Assembly: GCA_902574215.1 (NCBI GenBank)
Contig: CACGMR010000005.1
Coordinates: 1-59,369, forward strand
Length of the DNA: 59,369 nucleotides
From: an uncultured Pelagibacteraceae bacterium
GTDB lineage: Bacteria > Pseudomonadota > Alphaproteobacteria > Pelagibacterales > Pelagibacteraceae
Direction of reading: 5' to 3'
A model generated the notes under the pieces. That model had not been told where the DNA came from. It worked only from the letters and a program-made list of their open reading frames with translations, and made no database searches. A program made the translations under genes and the position numbers. Shown here piece after piece: positions 7,564-18,050 of the stretch (position 1 is the stretch's first letter; each line of letters begins with the position of its first letter).

Positions 7564-8124
7564 TTATTGAGATTTGAAACTAATAATTTTATCTGGATCA
7601 ACAACAGCACCATTATTGTTTTGGTCTCCTCTTTTGATTTTATCAACAAATTCCATTCCTTCTATTACTTTTCCAAAAACTGTATATTGTCGATCTAAAA
7701 AAGGAGCTGGCTGAAAACAAATAAAGAATTGACTGTTTGCACTATCAGGATCTTGAGCTCTTGCCATTGATAAAGTTCCTCTATCATGTGGTAAACTATT
7801 AAATTCTTGCTTTAAATCTGGGAAGTCAGAACCACCCATACCTGCTCTTCTAAGATCAAAATCTTTAGACTCTGAATTACCAAATTTTACATCTCCTGTT
7901 TGGGCCATGAATCCATCTATAACTCTGTGAAAAACAACGTTATCGTATTTACCACTGTCTGCTAGTTCCTTAATTCTTTTTACATGATTTGGTGCAACAT
8001 CTTCGAATAATTCAATTTTAACATCACCATCTTTTAACTTTAATATCATTATATTCTCCTGAGCTATTGATTGATTAGTAATTAAAAAAAACAAAATCAG
8101 TATTTTAATAAAAATTTTATTCAT
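7564..8124 (-). CDS. ppi: periplasmic cyclophilin-type peptidyl-prolyl isomerase
   Basis: A 186-residue cyclophilin that catalyses cis-trans isomerisation of prolyl bonds. Residues 1-21 form a signal peptide ending SIAQ, so the enzyme is probably periplasmic. The catalytic core shows VVFHRVIDGFMAQTGD, FNSLPHDRGTLSMAR, SANSQFFICF and QYTVFGKVIEGMEFVDKI. It overlaps coaD by eight bases and is followed by tgt eight bases later. In related alphaproteobacteria a ppi gene often sits between coaD and queA-tgt; queA is not present here. Confidence 0.92.
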   Translation of the reverse strand: MNKIFIKILILFFLITNQSIAQENIMILKLKDGDVKIELFEDVAPNHVKRIKELADSGKYDNVVFHRVIDGFMAQTGDVKFGNSESKDFDLRRAGMGGSDFPDLKQEFNSLPHDRGTLSMARAQDPDSANSQFFICFQPAPFLDRQYTVFGKVIEGMEFVDKIKRGDQNNNGAVVDPDKIISFKSQ

Positions 8125-8611
8125 ATTTATCTTTTAATGATTTAATTGTGCTTTTTGTAGTAAATTTTTTTATATCACCTTTTAATTTAACAATCTCTTT
8201 AACAAATCTAGATGAAATGATTTGATTTTCTACATCAGACATTAAAAAAATTGTTTCTATATTTTGGTTCAATTTTCTATTCATACCAGCTAACTGAAAT
8301 TCATATTCAAAATCAGATACAGCTCTTAATCCTCTTAAAATTATGTTTGACTTATATTTTTTGCATAAATCGGTAGTTAAAGATCCAAAAGAAACAACTT
8401 TTATTTTTTTTCTATTTAACTTTAGATCTTTAAATAAAGCTTTATTTACTATTTCTATTCTTTCATCAGAACTGAATAGATAATTTTTATTACTTTCATC
8501 AGAAACACCTACAACTACCTTATCGAATAGTTTTAATGATTTTTTTATAACATCAATATGTCCAAAAGTGATTGGATCAAATGTTCCTGGATAAATTGCT
8601 ATTTTACTCAT
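8117..8611 (-). CDS. coaD: phosphopantetheine adenylyltransferase
   Basis: CoaD carries out the penultimate step of coenzyme A synthesis, transferring AMP to 4'-phosphopantetheine. The 164-residue protein has the nucleotidyltransferase motif YPGTFDPITFGH (TxGH class) at residues 7-18, RGLRAVSDFEYEFQLAGMN, and ISSRFVKEI near the C-terminus in place of the usual ISSSxVRE. The length is typical. It shares a base with the end of gyrA and overlaps ppi by eight bases, so translation is coupled. Confidence 0.95.
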   Translation of the reverse strand: MSKIAIYPGTFDPITFGHIDVIKKSLKLFDKVVVGVSDESNKNYLFSSDERIEIVNKALFKDLKLNRKKIKVVSFGSLTTDLCKKYKSNIILRGLRAVSDFEYEFQLAGMNRKLNQNIETIFLMSDVENQIISSRFVKEIVKLKGDIKKFTTKSTIKSLKDKYE

Positions 8612-11190
8612 TAAATTAAATTATCATCAATTTTAATTGCGGAAACAACTTTTTCTTCTCCAGATAATTTAATTATCCTAACACCTTGGGTATTTCTGCC
8701 TGCAGTTCTAATTTCTTTAACCGCAACTCTTATAACCCTTCCTTTGTTAGTAGAAATTAAAATTTCATCACCTTCAAAAACAGGAAAAGATGAAGTAATA
8801 TTCCCATTTCTTGGTGAATTTACTATTCCTATAATACCTTTTCCACCTCTGTTAGTAACTCTGTAATCAGTATGTGAGGTCTTTTTACCATAACCATTCT
8901 CACTTATTGATAAAACAAATTTTTCTCTTGCTTTTAATTCAGATTTTTCATCTTTTGATTTTTTTACGTTTTTATTAATTTTATCGTTGTCAATAACTGA
9001 TAATGATACTATTTGATCATTTGATGCTAACTCTATTCCTTTAATTCCTTTAGAAGATCTGCCTTTAAAAACTCTTAGTTTCTTAGCTTCAAATCTAATA
9101 CATTTTCCAAATTTTGTGCTTAAAATTACATCTTGATCATCTTTACAAATTTTAACACCTACAATTTTATCATTATTATCTAATTTCATTGCAATCTTTC
9201 CAGATGCATTAATTGATGAAAAATCTTCTAAACTATTTTTTCTTACTTTTCCCTGTGCTGTGGCAAAAATTATTTGATAATTTTTTAGGTCAGTTTCTTC
9301 TTCAGGCATTGGCATAATTGAGCTTATAGCTTGGTGACTCTTTAAAGGTAAAATATTAAATAAAGACTTGCCTTTAGATGATGATGAGCCTTCTGGGATT
9401 TTCCATGCTTTAATCTTGTAAACTAAACCCTCAGTAGAAAAGAAGAGAACAGAAGTATGAGTATTTACTGATAGTGTTTGAACAACTGAGTCTTGATCTC
9501 TGGTTGTTATACCTGATTTTCCTTTGCCACCTCTTTTTTGTTTTTTTACTCCATCTAAAGAACCTCTTTTTATGTATCCTTGCAATGTAACTGTAATTAT
9601 TACTGATTGTTTTTGGATAGTTTCCTCAATATCATAATTTAAAACAGCATCTATAATTTTAGTTCTTCTTGGTATAGCAAACTTCTCTTTGATATTTTTT
9701 AGTTCTTCGCTGATGACTTTTAGAAGTTCTTTTTTTGATGAAATAATCTTTTTATATTTAGTGATTAATTCAGCTAATTTTTTAATTTCAACTTCGATTT
9801 CATTTATTCCTAAAGCAGTTAATTTTTGAAGTCTTAATTCTAATATAGCTAAAACTTGTGGTTCAGATAAAGAATAAAGGTTTTTGCCTTTTTTTCCCTC
9901 TACTAAAGAAATTAACTTTTGTGATTTATTTATTTTCCATTTAGTTTTTAAAATTGATATTTTAGCATCATCAGGTGTTTTAGATGATCGAATAATTTTT
10001 ATTATTTTATCTAGATTTTCAACTGACACAGATAATCCGATTAATATATGTGCTCGTTCTTCAGCTTTTTGAAGATCAAATTTAGTTTTCTTAATAACTA
10101 CATCTTCTCTAAAAGTTAAAAAATTAGATAAAAAATCTTTTAAGGTACACGTTTGAGGTTTTCCTTCAACAATAGCTAAAGTATTAAAACCAAACGAACT
10201 CTCTATTTGTGTATTTTTATATAATTGTCTCTTTATAGTTTCTGGTTCTACACCGTTTCTTAGATCTATTGCTACCCTAATACCTTCTCTGTTTGATTCG
10301 TCTCGAATATCTCTTATACCTTCAATCTTTTTTTCTCTTACTAGCTGAGCAATCCTTTCATTTAAAACAGATTTGTTAACTTGATACGGTATTGAATTTA
10401 TTACCAGTCTTTCACGACCATTTTTTTGTTGTTCAATTGAGATTTCACCTCTTATCTTGAAGGACCCTCTTCCATTGTTATAACCTTGTTTAATTATATC
10501 TTTACCTATAATTACACCACCAGTTGGAAAATCCGGACCAGGTATATGTTTCATTAATTCTCTAATTTTAATATCTTTATTATCTATTAAGGCTAAAGTG
10601 CCATCAATAATTTCACCTAAGTTGTGAGGAGGTATACTTGTTGCCATACCAACAGCGATACCACCAGCTCCATTTACTAATAAATTTGGAAACTGTGCTG
10701 GTAAAACACTAGGTTCTTTCTCAGTTTCATCATAATTGCTTTTGAAAGAAATTGTATTTTTTTCAATATCATCAATTAAATATTGAGAAACTTTTGACAA
10801 GCGAGTTTCGGTATATCTCATTGCTGCAGCAGGATCACCATCTATAGAACCAAAATTTCCTTGCCCTTGAATCAAAGGTAGACTCATAGAGAAATCTTGT
10901 ACCATTCTTACTAAAGCATCATAGACAGATTGATCACCATGAGGGTGATATTTACCAATAACATCTCCAACTATTCTTGCAGATTTTCTAAATTGTTTAG
11001 ACCAATCGTAACCACCTTTATACATTGCATATAAAATTCTTCTATGAACAGGTTTTAATCCATCTCTTACATCAGGAAGTGCACGACTTACAATTACACT
11101 CATTGCATAAGAAAGATATGATGAGCTCATCTCATCATGCATTGAGATTAATTTTATATTTTTATCTTTAAACTCTTCAGAATTTTTCAT
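8611..11190 (-). CDS. gyrA: DNA gyrase subunit A
   Basis: The 859-residue GyrA is the breakage-reunion subunit of DNA gyrase. The catalytic tyrosine is Tyr126 in AAMRYTE. The quinolone-determining region reads [16 protein letters not shown], so the residue matching E. coli Ser83 is Gln87, while Asp91 matches Asp87. The C-terminal wrapping domain contains the GyrA box KQKRGGKG near residue 560, which separates GyrA from ParC. It is the upstream member of gyrA-coaD-ppi-tgt and lies six bases after ssb. Confidence 0.97.
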   Translation of the reverse strand: MKNSEEFKDKNIKLISMHDEMSSSYLSYAMSVIVSRALPDVRDGLKPVHRRILYAMYKGGYDWSKQFRKSARIVGDVIGKYHPHGDQSVYDALVRMVQDFSMSLPLIQGQGNFGSIDGDPAAAMRYTETRLSKVSQYLIDDIEKNTISFKSNYDETEKEPSVLPAQFPNLLVNGAGGIAVGMATSIPPHNLGEIIDGTLALIDNKDIKIRELMKHIPGPDFPTGGVIIGKDIIKQGYNNGRGSFKIRGEISIEQQKNGRERLVINSIPYQVNKSVLNERIAQLVREKKIEGIRDIRDESNREGIRVAIDLRNGVEPETIKRQLYKNTQIESSFGFNTLAIVEGKPQTCTLKDFLSNFLTFREDVVIKKTKFDLQKAEERAHILIGLSVSVENLDKIIKIIRSSKTPDDAKISILKTKWKINKSQKLISLVEGKKGKNLYSLSEPQVLAILELRLQKLTALGINEIEVEIKKLAELITKYKKIISSKKELLKVISEELKNIKEKFAIPRRTKIIDAVLNYDIEETIQKQSVIITVTLQGYIKRGSLDGVKKQKRGGKGKSGITTRDQDSVVQTLSVNTHTSVLFFSTEGLVYKIKAWKIPEGSSSSKGKSLFNILPLKSHQAISSIMPMPEEETDLKNYQIIFATAQGKVRKNSLEDFSSINASGKIAMKLDNNDKIVGVKICKDDQDVILSTKFGKCIRFEAKKLRVFKGRSSKGIKGIELASNDQIVSLSVIDNDKINKNVKKSKDEKSELKAREKFVLSISENGYGKKTSHTDYRVTNRGGKGIIGIVNSPRNGNITSSFPVFEGDEILISTNKGRVIRVAVKEIRTAGRNTQGVRIIKLSGEEKVVSAIKIDDNLI

Positions 11191-11195
11191 AGAAA

Positions 11196-11645
11196 TTAAA
11201 ATGGAATTTCATCATCCATATCTGACACTTGTGAAGATTCCTCAATGTTATTTTGTTGAGTTGTGTCATTTTGAATTCCACCACCAGAATTTCCTCCGCC
11301 CAACATCGTAAGTGAAGAATTGTATCCCTGTATAACTATTTCAGTTGAATATTTGTCTTGTCCCGATTGTTCATCTTTCCATTTTCTTGTTGTAAGTTGT
11401 CCCTCAACATAAACTTGAGCTCCTTTTTTTAAGTATTGTTGAACAACATTTACTAAACCTTCGTTAAATACAACTATACGGTGCCACTCCGTTTTCTCTT
11501 TTCTTTCACCTGTGTTTTTATCTTTCCAGGATTGACTTGTTGCAAGGCTTAATCGGGCTACACTTTTGCCATTTACCATTTGTTTAATTTCAGGATCTGC
11601 GCCCAAACGACCAATTAATAATACTTTATTTAAACTTCCAGCCAT
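11196..11645 (-). CDS. ssb: single-stranded DNA-binding protein
   Basis: The 149-residue SSB binds single-stranded DNA during replication and repair. The OB fold covers residues 1-110, with [24 protein letters not shown] and [16 protein letters not shown] flexible Gly/Asn/Gln linker leads to the acidic protein-interaction tip DMDDEIPF. It is divergent from uvrA, as in many proteobacteria, and followed by gyrA after five bases. Confidence 0.97.
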   Translation of the reverse strand: MAGSLNKVLLIGRLGADPEIKQMVNGKSVARLSLATSQSWKDKNTGERKEKTEWHRIVVFNEGLVNVVQQYLKKGAQVYVEGQLTTRKWKDEQSGQDKYSTEIVIQGYNSSLTMLGGGNSGGGIQNDTTQQNNIEESSQVSDMDDEIPF

Positions 11646-11675
11646 AATATTTAATATTTGTTAAATTAGTTAATT

Positions 11676-11694
11676 AGAATTATATCACAATTCT
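11676..11694. promoter_or_regulatory. inverted repeat between ssb and uvrA
   Basis: AGAATT and AATTCT flank a seven-base spacer (ATATCAC), giving a 19-base inverted repeat in the 88-base divergent region. It could be an operator shared by ssb and uvrA. It does not match the direct-repeat GTTC-N7-GTTC alphaproteobacterial SOS box. The function is inference. Confidence 0.3.
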
Positions 11695-11733
11695 TCTGAA
11701 TATTAATTTTATTAACTCAAAGCAACTAAAATT

Positions 11734-14586
11734 ATGATGAAAAAGATAGTTATTAAGGGCGCCAAAGAACATAATTTGAAGAATGTTACTGTAGAGATTC
11801 CAAAAGACAAATTTGTGGTCATAACGGGTCTATCCGGGTCAGGAAAATCATCTTTAGCTTTTGATACTATCTACGCCGAAGGTCAAAGAAGATATGTGGA
11901 AAGTTTATCAGCTTATGCACGTCAGTTTTTAGATAAAATGAAAAAACCAAATGTTGATCTAATTGAAGGATTAAGTCCAGCTATCGCAATTGAACAAAAA
12001 AATACCTCAAAAAATCCAAGATCTACCGTTGCAACTGTAACCGAAATTTATGATTACATGAGGGTATTATATGCTAGAGCAGGTATCCCTTATTCACCAT
12101 TTACAGGCAAGCCAATAACCTCACAAACAATTACACAGATAGTAGATTTAGTTAAAAAATTACCAAAAAAATCAACAATATATATTTACGCCCCAGTTGT
12201 AAGAGGTCGTAAGGGTGAATATAAAAAAGATATTTTAAGCTACAAAAGAAGAGGATTTAGAAAAATTAAAATTGATAATGTTTTATATGATATAGAAAAA
12301 TCACCCAATCTAGATAAAAAACTTAAACATGATATTTCAATCTTAGTAGATAGAATAGTTTTAAATTCAAAACTTGGTAACAGATTAGCAGAAAGTATTG
12401 AAACAGCTGTAAATTTAGCCAACGGTTTAGTCTTTGTTGAATATGAGGATGAAACTCTTCCTCAAAAATTTAGAAAAATTGAAAAGCTAATTTACTCTAC
12501 AAAGTTTGCTTGCCCTGAGAGTGGTTTTACAATTGAGGAAATTGAGCCAAGACTTTTTTCATTTAACAGCCCTTATGGAGCTTGTGAAGAGTGTGAGGGA
12601 ATTGGAATGAAATTAAATGTTGATCCAAATTTAGTTGTTCCAGATGAAAGAAAAAGTTTAGCTGATGGAGCAATTGAACCTTGGTCAAAATCAACAACAT
12701 TATATTATGCTCAAACTTTAGCATCTTTAGCTAAACATTATGGTTTTTCTTTAGATGAAAAATGGAAAAAATTACCAAAAAAAATTAAAGATATTATTCT
12801 TTATGGTTCAGATGAAGATGAAATTAAATTTAATTATGATGATGGATATGAGAAATATTCTTATAAAAAAACCTTTGAAGGTGTAATTAATAATCTTGAA
12901 CGAAGATTTTTAGAGTCTGATAGCGAATGGAAAAGAGAAGCAATAGCTGAATATCAATCTGACACTGCCTGTGAAGCCTGTAATGGTGATAGATTAAAAG
13001 AAGAAGCATTATGTGTAAAAATAAATGATCTTAATATTAGTGAAGTAACAAAAAAATCTATTTTAGATGCAGCAGAATGGTTTAAAAATTTAGAAAATAA
13101 CCTTGATAAAAGACAATTTAAAATAGCTGAACATGTTCTAAAAGAAATCAATGAAAGATTAAATTTTCTTTTAAATGTTGGTCTAGATTATTTAACATTG
13201 TCTAGAGAGTCTGGAACTTTGTCAGGTGGTGAAGCTCAAAGAATAAGGTTGGCTTCACAGATTGGATCTGGATTAACTGGTGTTTTATATGTTTTGGATG
13301 AACCTTCAATCGGATTACACCAAAAAGATAACGTTAAACTGATTAATGCACTAAAAAGATTACGAGATCTAGGTAACACTGTTATTGTTGTAGAGCATGA
13401 CACTGAGACAATGGAAAATGCAGATCATATTATTGATCTTGGCCCTGAAGCTGGGAGTAATGGCGGTAAGATAACAGCGCAAGGATCATATGAAGAAATT
13501 AAAAAAGATAAAAATAGTATTACCGGGCAGTATCTTGCTAATAAAAAAACAATTGAGATTCCAAAATCACGACGTTTAGCTAAAAATGGAAGGTTTGTAG
13601 AAATTAATGGTGCAAGTGGAAATAATTTAAATAATGTTAATCTTAAAATTCCAACGGGAACCTTTACCTGCGTTACTGGTGTCTCGGGTAGTGGTAAATC
13701 TACTCTAATATTACAAACTCTATTTCATGCCTTAAATATAACTTTAAATAACAAAGCAAGAAAAGCACCTAAATCATTTAAAGGTTATAAGGGCGTAGAA
13801 TTAATTGATAAAATAATTGATATTGACCAATCTCCTATTGGAAGAACCCCTAGATCAAATCCAGCAACATATACAGGGGCCTTTGGACCCATTAGAGATT
13901 GGTTTACAAGCCTGCCAGAGTCCAAAACAAGAGGGTATAAACCAGGAAGATTTTCTTTCAATGTTAAAGGAGGTAGATGTGAGGCATGTGAGGGTGATGG
14001 TGTAATTACATATGAAATGCATTTTTTACCTGATGTTTATATACAGTGTGATGAATGTAAGGGTACCAGGTACAATAGAGAAACTTTAGAAATAAAATTT
14101 AAAGGTAAAAGTATTGCTGATGTTTTAGATATGTCTGTTGATGAGGGGTGTGAGTATTTTGAAAATATATCTAATATAAAAACAAAATTGTTAACTCTTA
14201 AAAAAGTTGGATTGGGTTATATAAAAATTGGTCAACAAGCAACTACACTATCAGGAGGTGAGGCGCAACGAATTAAGCTTGCAAAAGAACTTTCGAAAAG
14301 ATCAACAGGAAGAACTATGTATATTTTAGATGAACCAACAACAGGTTTGCATCAACATGATATTAAAAAACTTTTAGAAATACTTCATACATTTGTAAAA
14401 CTTGGGAACACAGTAGTTGTCATTGAACATAATTTAGATGTAATTAAAACAGCAGATTACATTGTGGATATGGGTCCTGAGGGTGGTGTAAAAGGTGGAA
14501 ATATTGTCGCCGAAGGAAAACCTGAAGAAGTATGCAAAGTTAAGGATAGTTATACCGGTCAATTTTTAAAACCTCTATTATCTTAG
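11734..14586 (+). CDS. uvrA: excinuclease ABC subunit A
   Basis: UvrA recognises DNA damage in nucleotide excision repair. The 950-residue protein has two ABC modules: Walker [10 protein letters not shown] (residues 32-40) and GVSGSGKST (around 650), with signatures [15 protein letters not shown] and [15 protein letters not shown]. The C-terminal zinc finger [10 protein letters not shown]...QCDECKG is complete. The first zinc module reads CPESGF at residue 260, with Ser in place of the second Cys, followed by GACEECEG. Either Met of the MM start is possible. Confidence 0.97.
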   Translation: MMKKIVIKGAKEHNLKNVTVEIPKDKFVVITGLSGSGKSSLAFDTIYAEGQRRYVESLSAYARQFLDKMKKPNVDLIEGLSPAIAIEQKNTSKNPRSTVATVTEIYDYMRVLYARAGIPYSPFTGKPITSQTITQIVDLVKKLPKKSTIYIYAPVVRGRKGEYKKDILSYKRRGFRKIKIDNVLYDIEKSPNLDKKLKHDISILVDRIVLNSKLGNRLAESIETAVNLANGLVFVEYEDETLPQKFRKIEKLIYSTKFACPESGFTIEEIEPRLFSFNSPYGACEECEGIGMKLNVDPNLVVPDERKSLADGAIEPWSKSTTLYYAQTLASLAKHYGFSLDEKWKKLPKKIKDIILYGSDEDEIKFNYDDGYEKYSYKKTFEGVINNLERRFLESDSEWKREAIAEYQSDTACEACNGDRLKEEALCVKINDLNISEVTKKSILDAAEWFKNLENNLDKRQFKIAEHVLKEINERLNFLLNVGLDYLTLSRESGTLSGGEAQRIRLASQIGSGLTGVLYVLDEPSIGLHQKDNVKLINALKRLRDLGNTVIVVEHDTETMENADHIIDLGPEAGSNGGKITAQGSYEEIKKDKNSITGQYLANKKTIEIPKSRRLAKNGRFVEINGASGNNLNNVNLKIPTGTFTCVTGVSGSGKSTLILQTLFHALNITLNNKARKAPKSFKGYKGVELIDKIIDIDQSPIGRTPRSNPATYTGAFGPIRDWFTSLPESKTRGYKPGRFSFNVKGGRCEACEGDGVITYEMHFLPDVYIQCDECKGTRYNRETLEIKFKGKSIADVLDMSVDEGCEYFENISNIKTKLLTLKKVGLGYIKIGQQATTLSGGEAQRIKLAKELSKRSTGRTMYILDEPTTGLHQHDIKKLLEILHTFVKLGNTVVVIEHNLDVIKTADYIVDMGPEGGVKGGNIVAEGKPEEVCKVKDSYTGQFLKPLLS

Positions 14587-14636
14587 ATTTAACAACTTAA
14601 AAATATCAAAAAATTAGTGTATAGTTATAAAGAATC

Positions 14637-15239
14637 ATGAGTAATTTATTGTCATCATTATCAAAAACAATTCACACATCACTTGCGTTAGCAATAATAT
14701 TGTTTTTAGGATTATTTTATTTAAACGATGGGATAGCTATTGATACATTATTCTGGAGCTGGTTGTTTAGATATATACATGTGATTGTTGCAATTATGTG
14801 GATTGGATTATTGTGGTATTTCAATTTTGTTCAAATTCCAAACATGGGAAAAATTCCAGATGAACAAAAACCAGCCATTGGCAAAGTAATTGCCCCTGCA
14901 GCATTATTTTATTTTAGATGGGCTGCAGCGTTAACTGTCCTTTCAGGTTTAATTCTTGCTTATCTTAATGGATATCTTCATGATGCTATGACTTTAAGTC
15001 TTGGGTCAGGTGTACCTAAGCACACTGCAATTGGGATTGGAATGTGGCTAGGAATTATAATGGCATTTAATGTATGGTTTGTAATTTGGCCAAATCAAAA
15101 AAGAGCTTTAGGAATAGTTGAGAGTGATCCAGAAATTAAAGCTAAATCAGCTAAAACTGCAATGCTATTCTCAAGAACAAATACTTTGTTATCATTACCA
15201 ATGTTACTTACAATGGTAATAGCTCAGAATTTATATTAA
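14637..15239 (+). CDS. urate-oxidase-N-terminal-like membrane protein
   Basis: A 200-residue protein with four to five membrane helices: about residues 15-30, 42-66 (YIHVIVAIMWIGLLWYFNFV), 88-110, 125-150 and 178-197. It resembles the N-terminal membrane domain of PuuD-type urate oxidases (Urate_ox_N, formerly DUF989), including the IHVIVAIMWIGLLWYFNFVQ region with its histidine and the later KHTAIGIGMWLGIIMAFNVW. PuuD carries a C-terminal cytochrome c domain that is absent here, and no purine genes are nearby. It may be an electron-transfer or haem-binding membrane protein; the role is unproven. Confidence 0.7.
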   Translation: MSNLLSSLSKTIHTSLALAIILFLGLFYLNDGIAIDTLFWSWLFRYIHVIVAIMWIGLLWYFNFVQIPNMGKIPDEQKPAIGKVIAPAALFYFRWAAALTVLSGLILAYLNGYLHDAMTLSLGSGVPKHTAIGIGMWLGIIMAFNVWFVIWPNQKRALGIVESDPEIKAKSAKTAMLFSRTNTLLSLPMLLTMVIAQNLY

Positions 15240-15240
15240 A

Positions 15241-16134
15241 TTATTTTTTATCCTCTTCTTCTCTAAGAACAGTTTTTTGTGAAACTCTTAGTCTAACCAA
15301 AACAGTATTGGCTATATAAATTGAGGAATAAGTTCCAAAAACAACACCGAGTATCATTGCAAGTGAAAATCCTTTTAATATTTCTCCGCCAAAAAAATAG
15401 ATCGCTAATAAAGCAAGTAAAGTAGTTGCAGATGTTATAATAGTTCTTGATAACGTTTCATTGATTGAGATATTAGTTAATTCAAAAATTTTTATATCTG
15501 AATATTTTCTTAAATTTTCACGCACACGGTCAAAAATAACTACCGTATCATTCATTGAATATCCAACTATTGTTAACACTGCTGCTATAATTGATAAATT
15601 AATTTCTAAACTAAATAGAGAAAAAACTCCTAGAGTTACAATTACGTCATGGAACAAGGCTAAAATTGCACCTAGACTAAACTGCCATTCAAATCTAATC
15701 CAAATGTAAATCAACATTAATGCTAAAGACAAAGATATTGCTATTACCCCTGATTTTAATAATTCGGCACTAACTTTTGGACCAACATTTTCAACTCTTC
15801 TAAAATCATAATTGTTTCCAAAAGATTTATCTAAATTAGCTTTAATTTCCTCAATAATGTTCTTTTTGTTGTCTTTATTTTCAAATTTTACTAAAAAATC
15901 AGTATCATTACCAAATTTCTTAACTGAAACATCTCCTAAGTCCATTTGATTAAATCTATCTCTTAATGAACTAACATTTATTTTTGATTCTGAGGCTCTT
16001 AATTCAATTAATGTACCACCTTTAAAGTCTATACCGAAATTAAGCCCTTTAAATATTAACAGTAATAATGAAACAAGAATTAAAACTGATGAAAGTAAAT
16101 TAAAGTGGTTATAATATTTATTAAAAGCAATCAT
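15241..16134 (-). CDS. secF: protein translocase subunit SecF
   Basis: SecF works with SecD to drive proton-coupled late steps of Sec export. The 297-residue protein has a first membrane helix, GIDFKGGTLIEL (P1 head start), and later helices including SLALMLIYIWIRFEW, ALFHDVIVTLGVFSLF and VLTIVGYSMNDTVVIFDRVREN. The VGYSMNDTVVIFDR motif is family-diagnostic. Six membrane segments are expected. The start shares a base with the end of secD. It is the last gene of the long minus-strand run from dgt. Confidence 0.96.
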   Translation of the reverse strand: MIAFNKYYNHFNLLSSVLILVSLLLLIFKGLNFGIDFKGGTLIELRASESKINVSSLRDRFNQMDLGDVSVKKFGNDTDFLVKFENKDNKKNIIEEIKANLDKSFGNNYDFRRVENVGPKVSAELLKSGVIAISLSLALMLIYIWIRFEWQFSLGAILALFHDVIVTLGVFSLFSLEINLSIIAAVLTIVGYSMNDTVVIFDRVRENLRKYSDIKIFELTNISINETLSRTIITSATTLLALLAIYFFGGEILKGFSLAMILGVVFGTYSSIYIANTVLVRLRVSQKTVLREEEDKK

Positions 16135-17687
16135 TAAATTAATTTTTCCTTATCTTTATTTCTTGATACATAAATACTAGTGAACAATCTTGCTATGAAA
16201 TAGACTGAAAATAGTGTTGTAAATATTCCAACTCCTAAGGTTACAGCAAAACCTTTAACTGGACCTGAGCCCATAAAAAATAAAATAATTGCAGCTAATA
16301 ATGTAGTAATATTGGCATCTAAAATTGCTGTTCTTGATTTGGTATAACCACCATCAAAAGCTAAAATGTTATTAGTCTCATCTTTTAGTTCCTCTTTAAT
16401 TCTCTCAAAAATTAAAACATTTGCATCAACTGCCATACCTACAGTTAGGATAATCCCTGCAATACCAGGTAATGTTAAAGTAGCTTCAAATAAAGTTAAA
16501 ACACCCAAAAGAATAAACAAATTAACTATTAGTGTTACATTGGTAATTAATCCAAAAATTTTATATTTTACGAACATAAAAATTATTACCAACATAAAAC
16601 CTATTGCTAAAGCAATCATTCCTGCATTAATTGAGTCTTGTCCAAGATCTGGTCCCACTGTTCTTTCTTCAATTATTTCTAAAGGTGCTGGTAATGCTCC
16701 TGATCTTAACAATAAAGCTAGATCAGTTGCTGTTTGAAAAGTAAAGCCACCACTTATCTGACCAGATCCACTGGCAATGGTATCTCTAACTACAGGCGCA
16801 CTAATAATTTTACCATCTAAAACAATTGCTAATTGCTTTCCAATACCAGTTGAAGTTGCCTTACCAAACCTTTTTGCACCTACTCTATCTAGAGTAAATG
16901 AAACAATTGTTTGGTTAGCTTGTGTGTCCATTTTTGGTTGAGCATCAAGTAAATTTTCACCACTTATTATAATTCTTTTACTAACTGTGGCTTCTTCTAG
17001 ACCATTTTCGAATTTTAACTTTTCAACACCAAAACGATCATTTTCGTCATTTGTTACAAATCGAAAAGTAAGGTTTGCAGTTTTACCAAGTAATGATTTA
17101 ATTCTCATTGGATCATCTAATCCAGGTAGCTCTACTAAAATTCGGTTATTTCCTCTTTTAAGTATGTTAGGTTCATTAGTTCCAACCTCATCTACCCTTC
17201 TTCTAACTATTTCTATAGCCTGATCTTGAGAAGAAGTTTTAAGTTTAATTAAACCCTGTCTTGAAAAATTAACTTTAAAATTTAAACCTGAATCTTCAAT
17301 TTCTAACTGATGCGATTTAAATCTTGGGTAATAAGGATTAAGATCACTATTTTCATCCTGAAAAACTTCTAAGACAGATTGTTTATTATTTTCTAATACA
17401 TTAAAAAAAATATTTTGATTTTCTATCTTTATATTATTGATCTTAATATTTTTTTCTTTGAAATAATTTCTGATAGTTGTTGTTAAGTTTTGTAGTTTTT
17501 GTTCAATTACAGGTTCATTATCAATTTCAAGCAATAGATATGATCCACCCTGAAGGTCTAATCCAAGATTAATTTTTTTATCAAAAAAATTATCATCAAA
17601 TTTAAAAAGGTTTGATGAAGCAATTAAAATAAATAAAACTGAAAAAAGAGTTATAAATAAAATTCTTAACTTAGAGAAATAAAGCAC
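16134..17687 (-). CDS. secD: protein translocase subunit SecD
   Basis: The 517-residue SecD is the partner of SecF in the SecDF-YajC complex. Conserved parts are LGLDLQGGSYLLLE near residue 45, RVDEVGTNEPNI, the PGLDDP segment, and membrane helices with GIAGIILTVGMAVDANVLIFERI (split in the family as a proton-path helix containing the key Asp). The periplasmic head domain lies between helix 1 and about residue 340. The length is normal for alphaproteobacteria. It follows yajC by 14 bases. Confidence 0.96.
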   Translation of the reverse strand: MLYFSKLRILFITLFSVLFILIASSNLFKFDDNFFDKKINLGLDLQGGSYLLLEIDNEPVIEQKLQNLTTTIRNYFKEKNIKINNIKIENQNIFFNVLENNKQSVLEVFQDENSDLNPYYPRFKSHQLEIEDSGLNFKVNFSRQGLIKLKTSSQDQAIEIVRRRVDEVGTNEPNILKRGNNRILVELPGLDDPMRIKSLLGKTANLTFRFVTNDENDRFGVEKLKFENGLEEATVSKRIIISGENLLDAQPKMDTQANQTIVSFTLDRVGAKRFGKATSTGIGKQLAIVLDGKIISAPVVRDTIASGSGQISGGFTFQTATDLALLLRSGALPAPLEIIEERTVGPDLGQDSINAGMIALAIGFMLVIIFMFVKYKIFGLITNVTLIVNLFILLGVLTLFEATLTLPGIAGIILTVGMAVDANVLIFERIKEELKDETNNILAFDGGYTKSRTAILDANITTLLAAIILFFMGSGPVKGFAVTLGVGIFTTLFSVYFIARLFTSIYVSRNKDKEKLI

Positions 17688-17701
17688 TTAACAAAAAATA
17701 A

Positions 17702-17995
17702 TTATTTTTTAACTTCTTGAGTATTTGTATTAACAAGACTTTGAATACCAGTTGATTTAACTATCTCAACCTTTACGTTTTCAGCAATTTCTACTTCAAC
17801 TTTATCGTTGTCTATAAGTCTCTCCACTGTACCTGTAATTCCACCAGAAGTAACAACCTTGTCACCTCTCTTAAGACTTTCAACCATTGCTTTGTGTTCT
17901 TTAACTTTTTTTTGCTGTGGTCTAATTAAGAAAAAATAAAAAATAACAAATATTAAAATTAACGGTATAAATTGTCCTATTCCTGAACCTTCCAT
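17702..17995 (-). CDS. yajC: Sec translocase accessory subunit YajC
   Basis: A 97-residue protein with one N-terminal membrane helix (about residues 8-25, IPLILIFVIFYFFLI) followed by the signature RPQQKKVKEHKAMVESLKRG and the VVTSGGITGTV beta-rich domain. YajC binds SecDF and is dispensable in several bacteria. It leads the yajC-secD-secF block. The gap to serS is 55 bases; in many alphaproteobacteria surE and pcm occupy that position. Confidence 0.95.
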   Translation of the reverse strand: MEGSGIGQFIPLILIFVIFYFFLIRPQQKKVKEHKAMVESLKRGDKVVTSGGITGTVERLIDNDKVEVEIAENVKVEIVKSTGIQSLVNTNTQEVKK

Positions 17996-18050
17996 AAATC
18001 TCCTTATAAATTATGTGAATTCTTATACTATCTATATAATTAAAACAACT

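Noticed and set aside
11646-11733. LexA (SOS) box before uvrA
   Set aside because: No GTTC-N7-GTTC or close variant could be found in the ssb-uvrA spacer.
16366-16737. Plus-strand 123-codon frame inside secD
   Set aside because: Opposite-strand shadow of a strongly conserved gene; no family resemblance.
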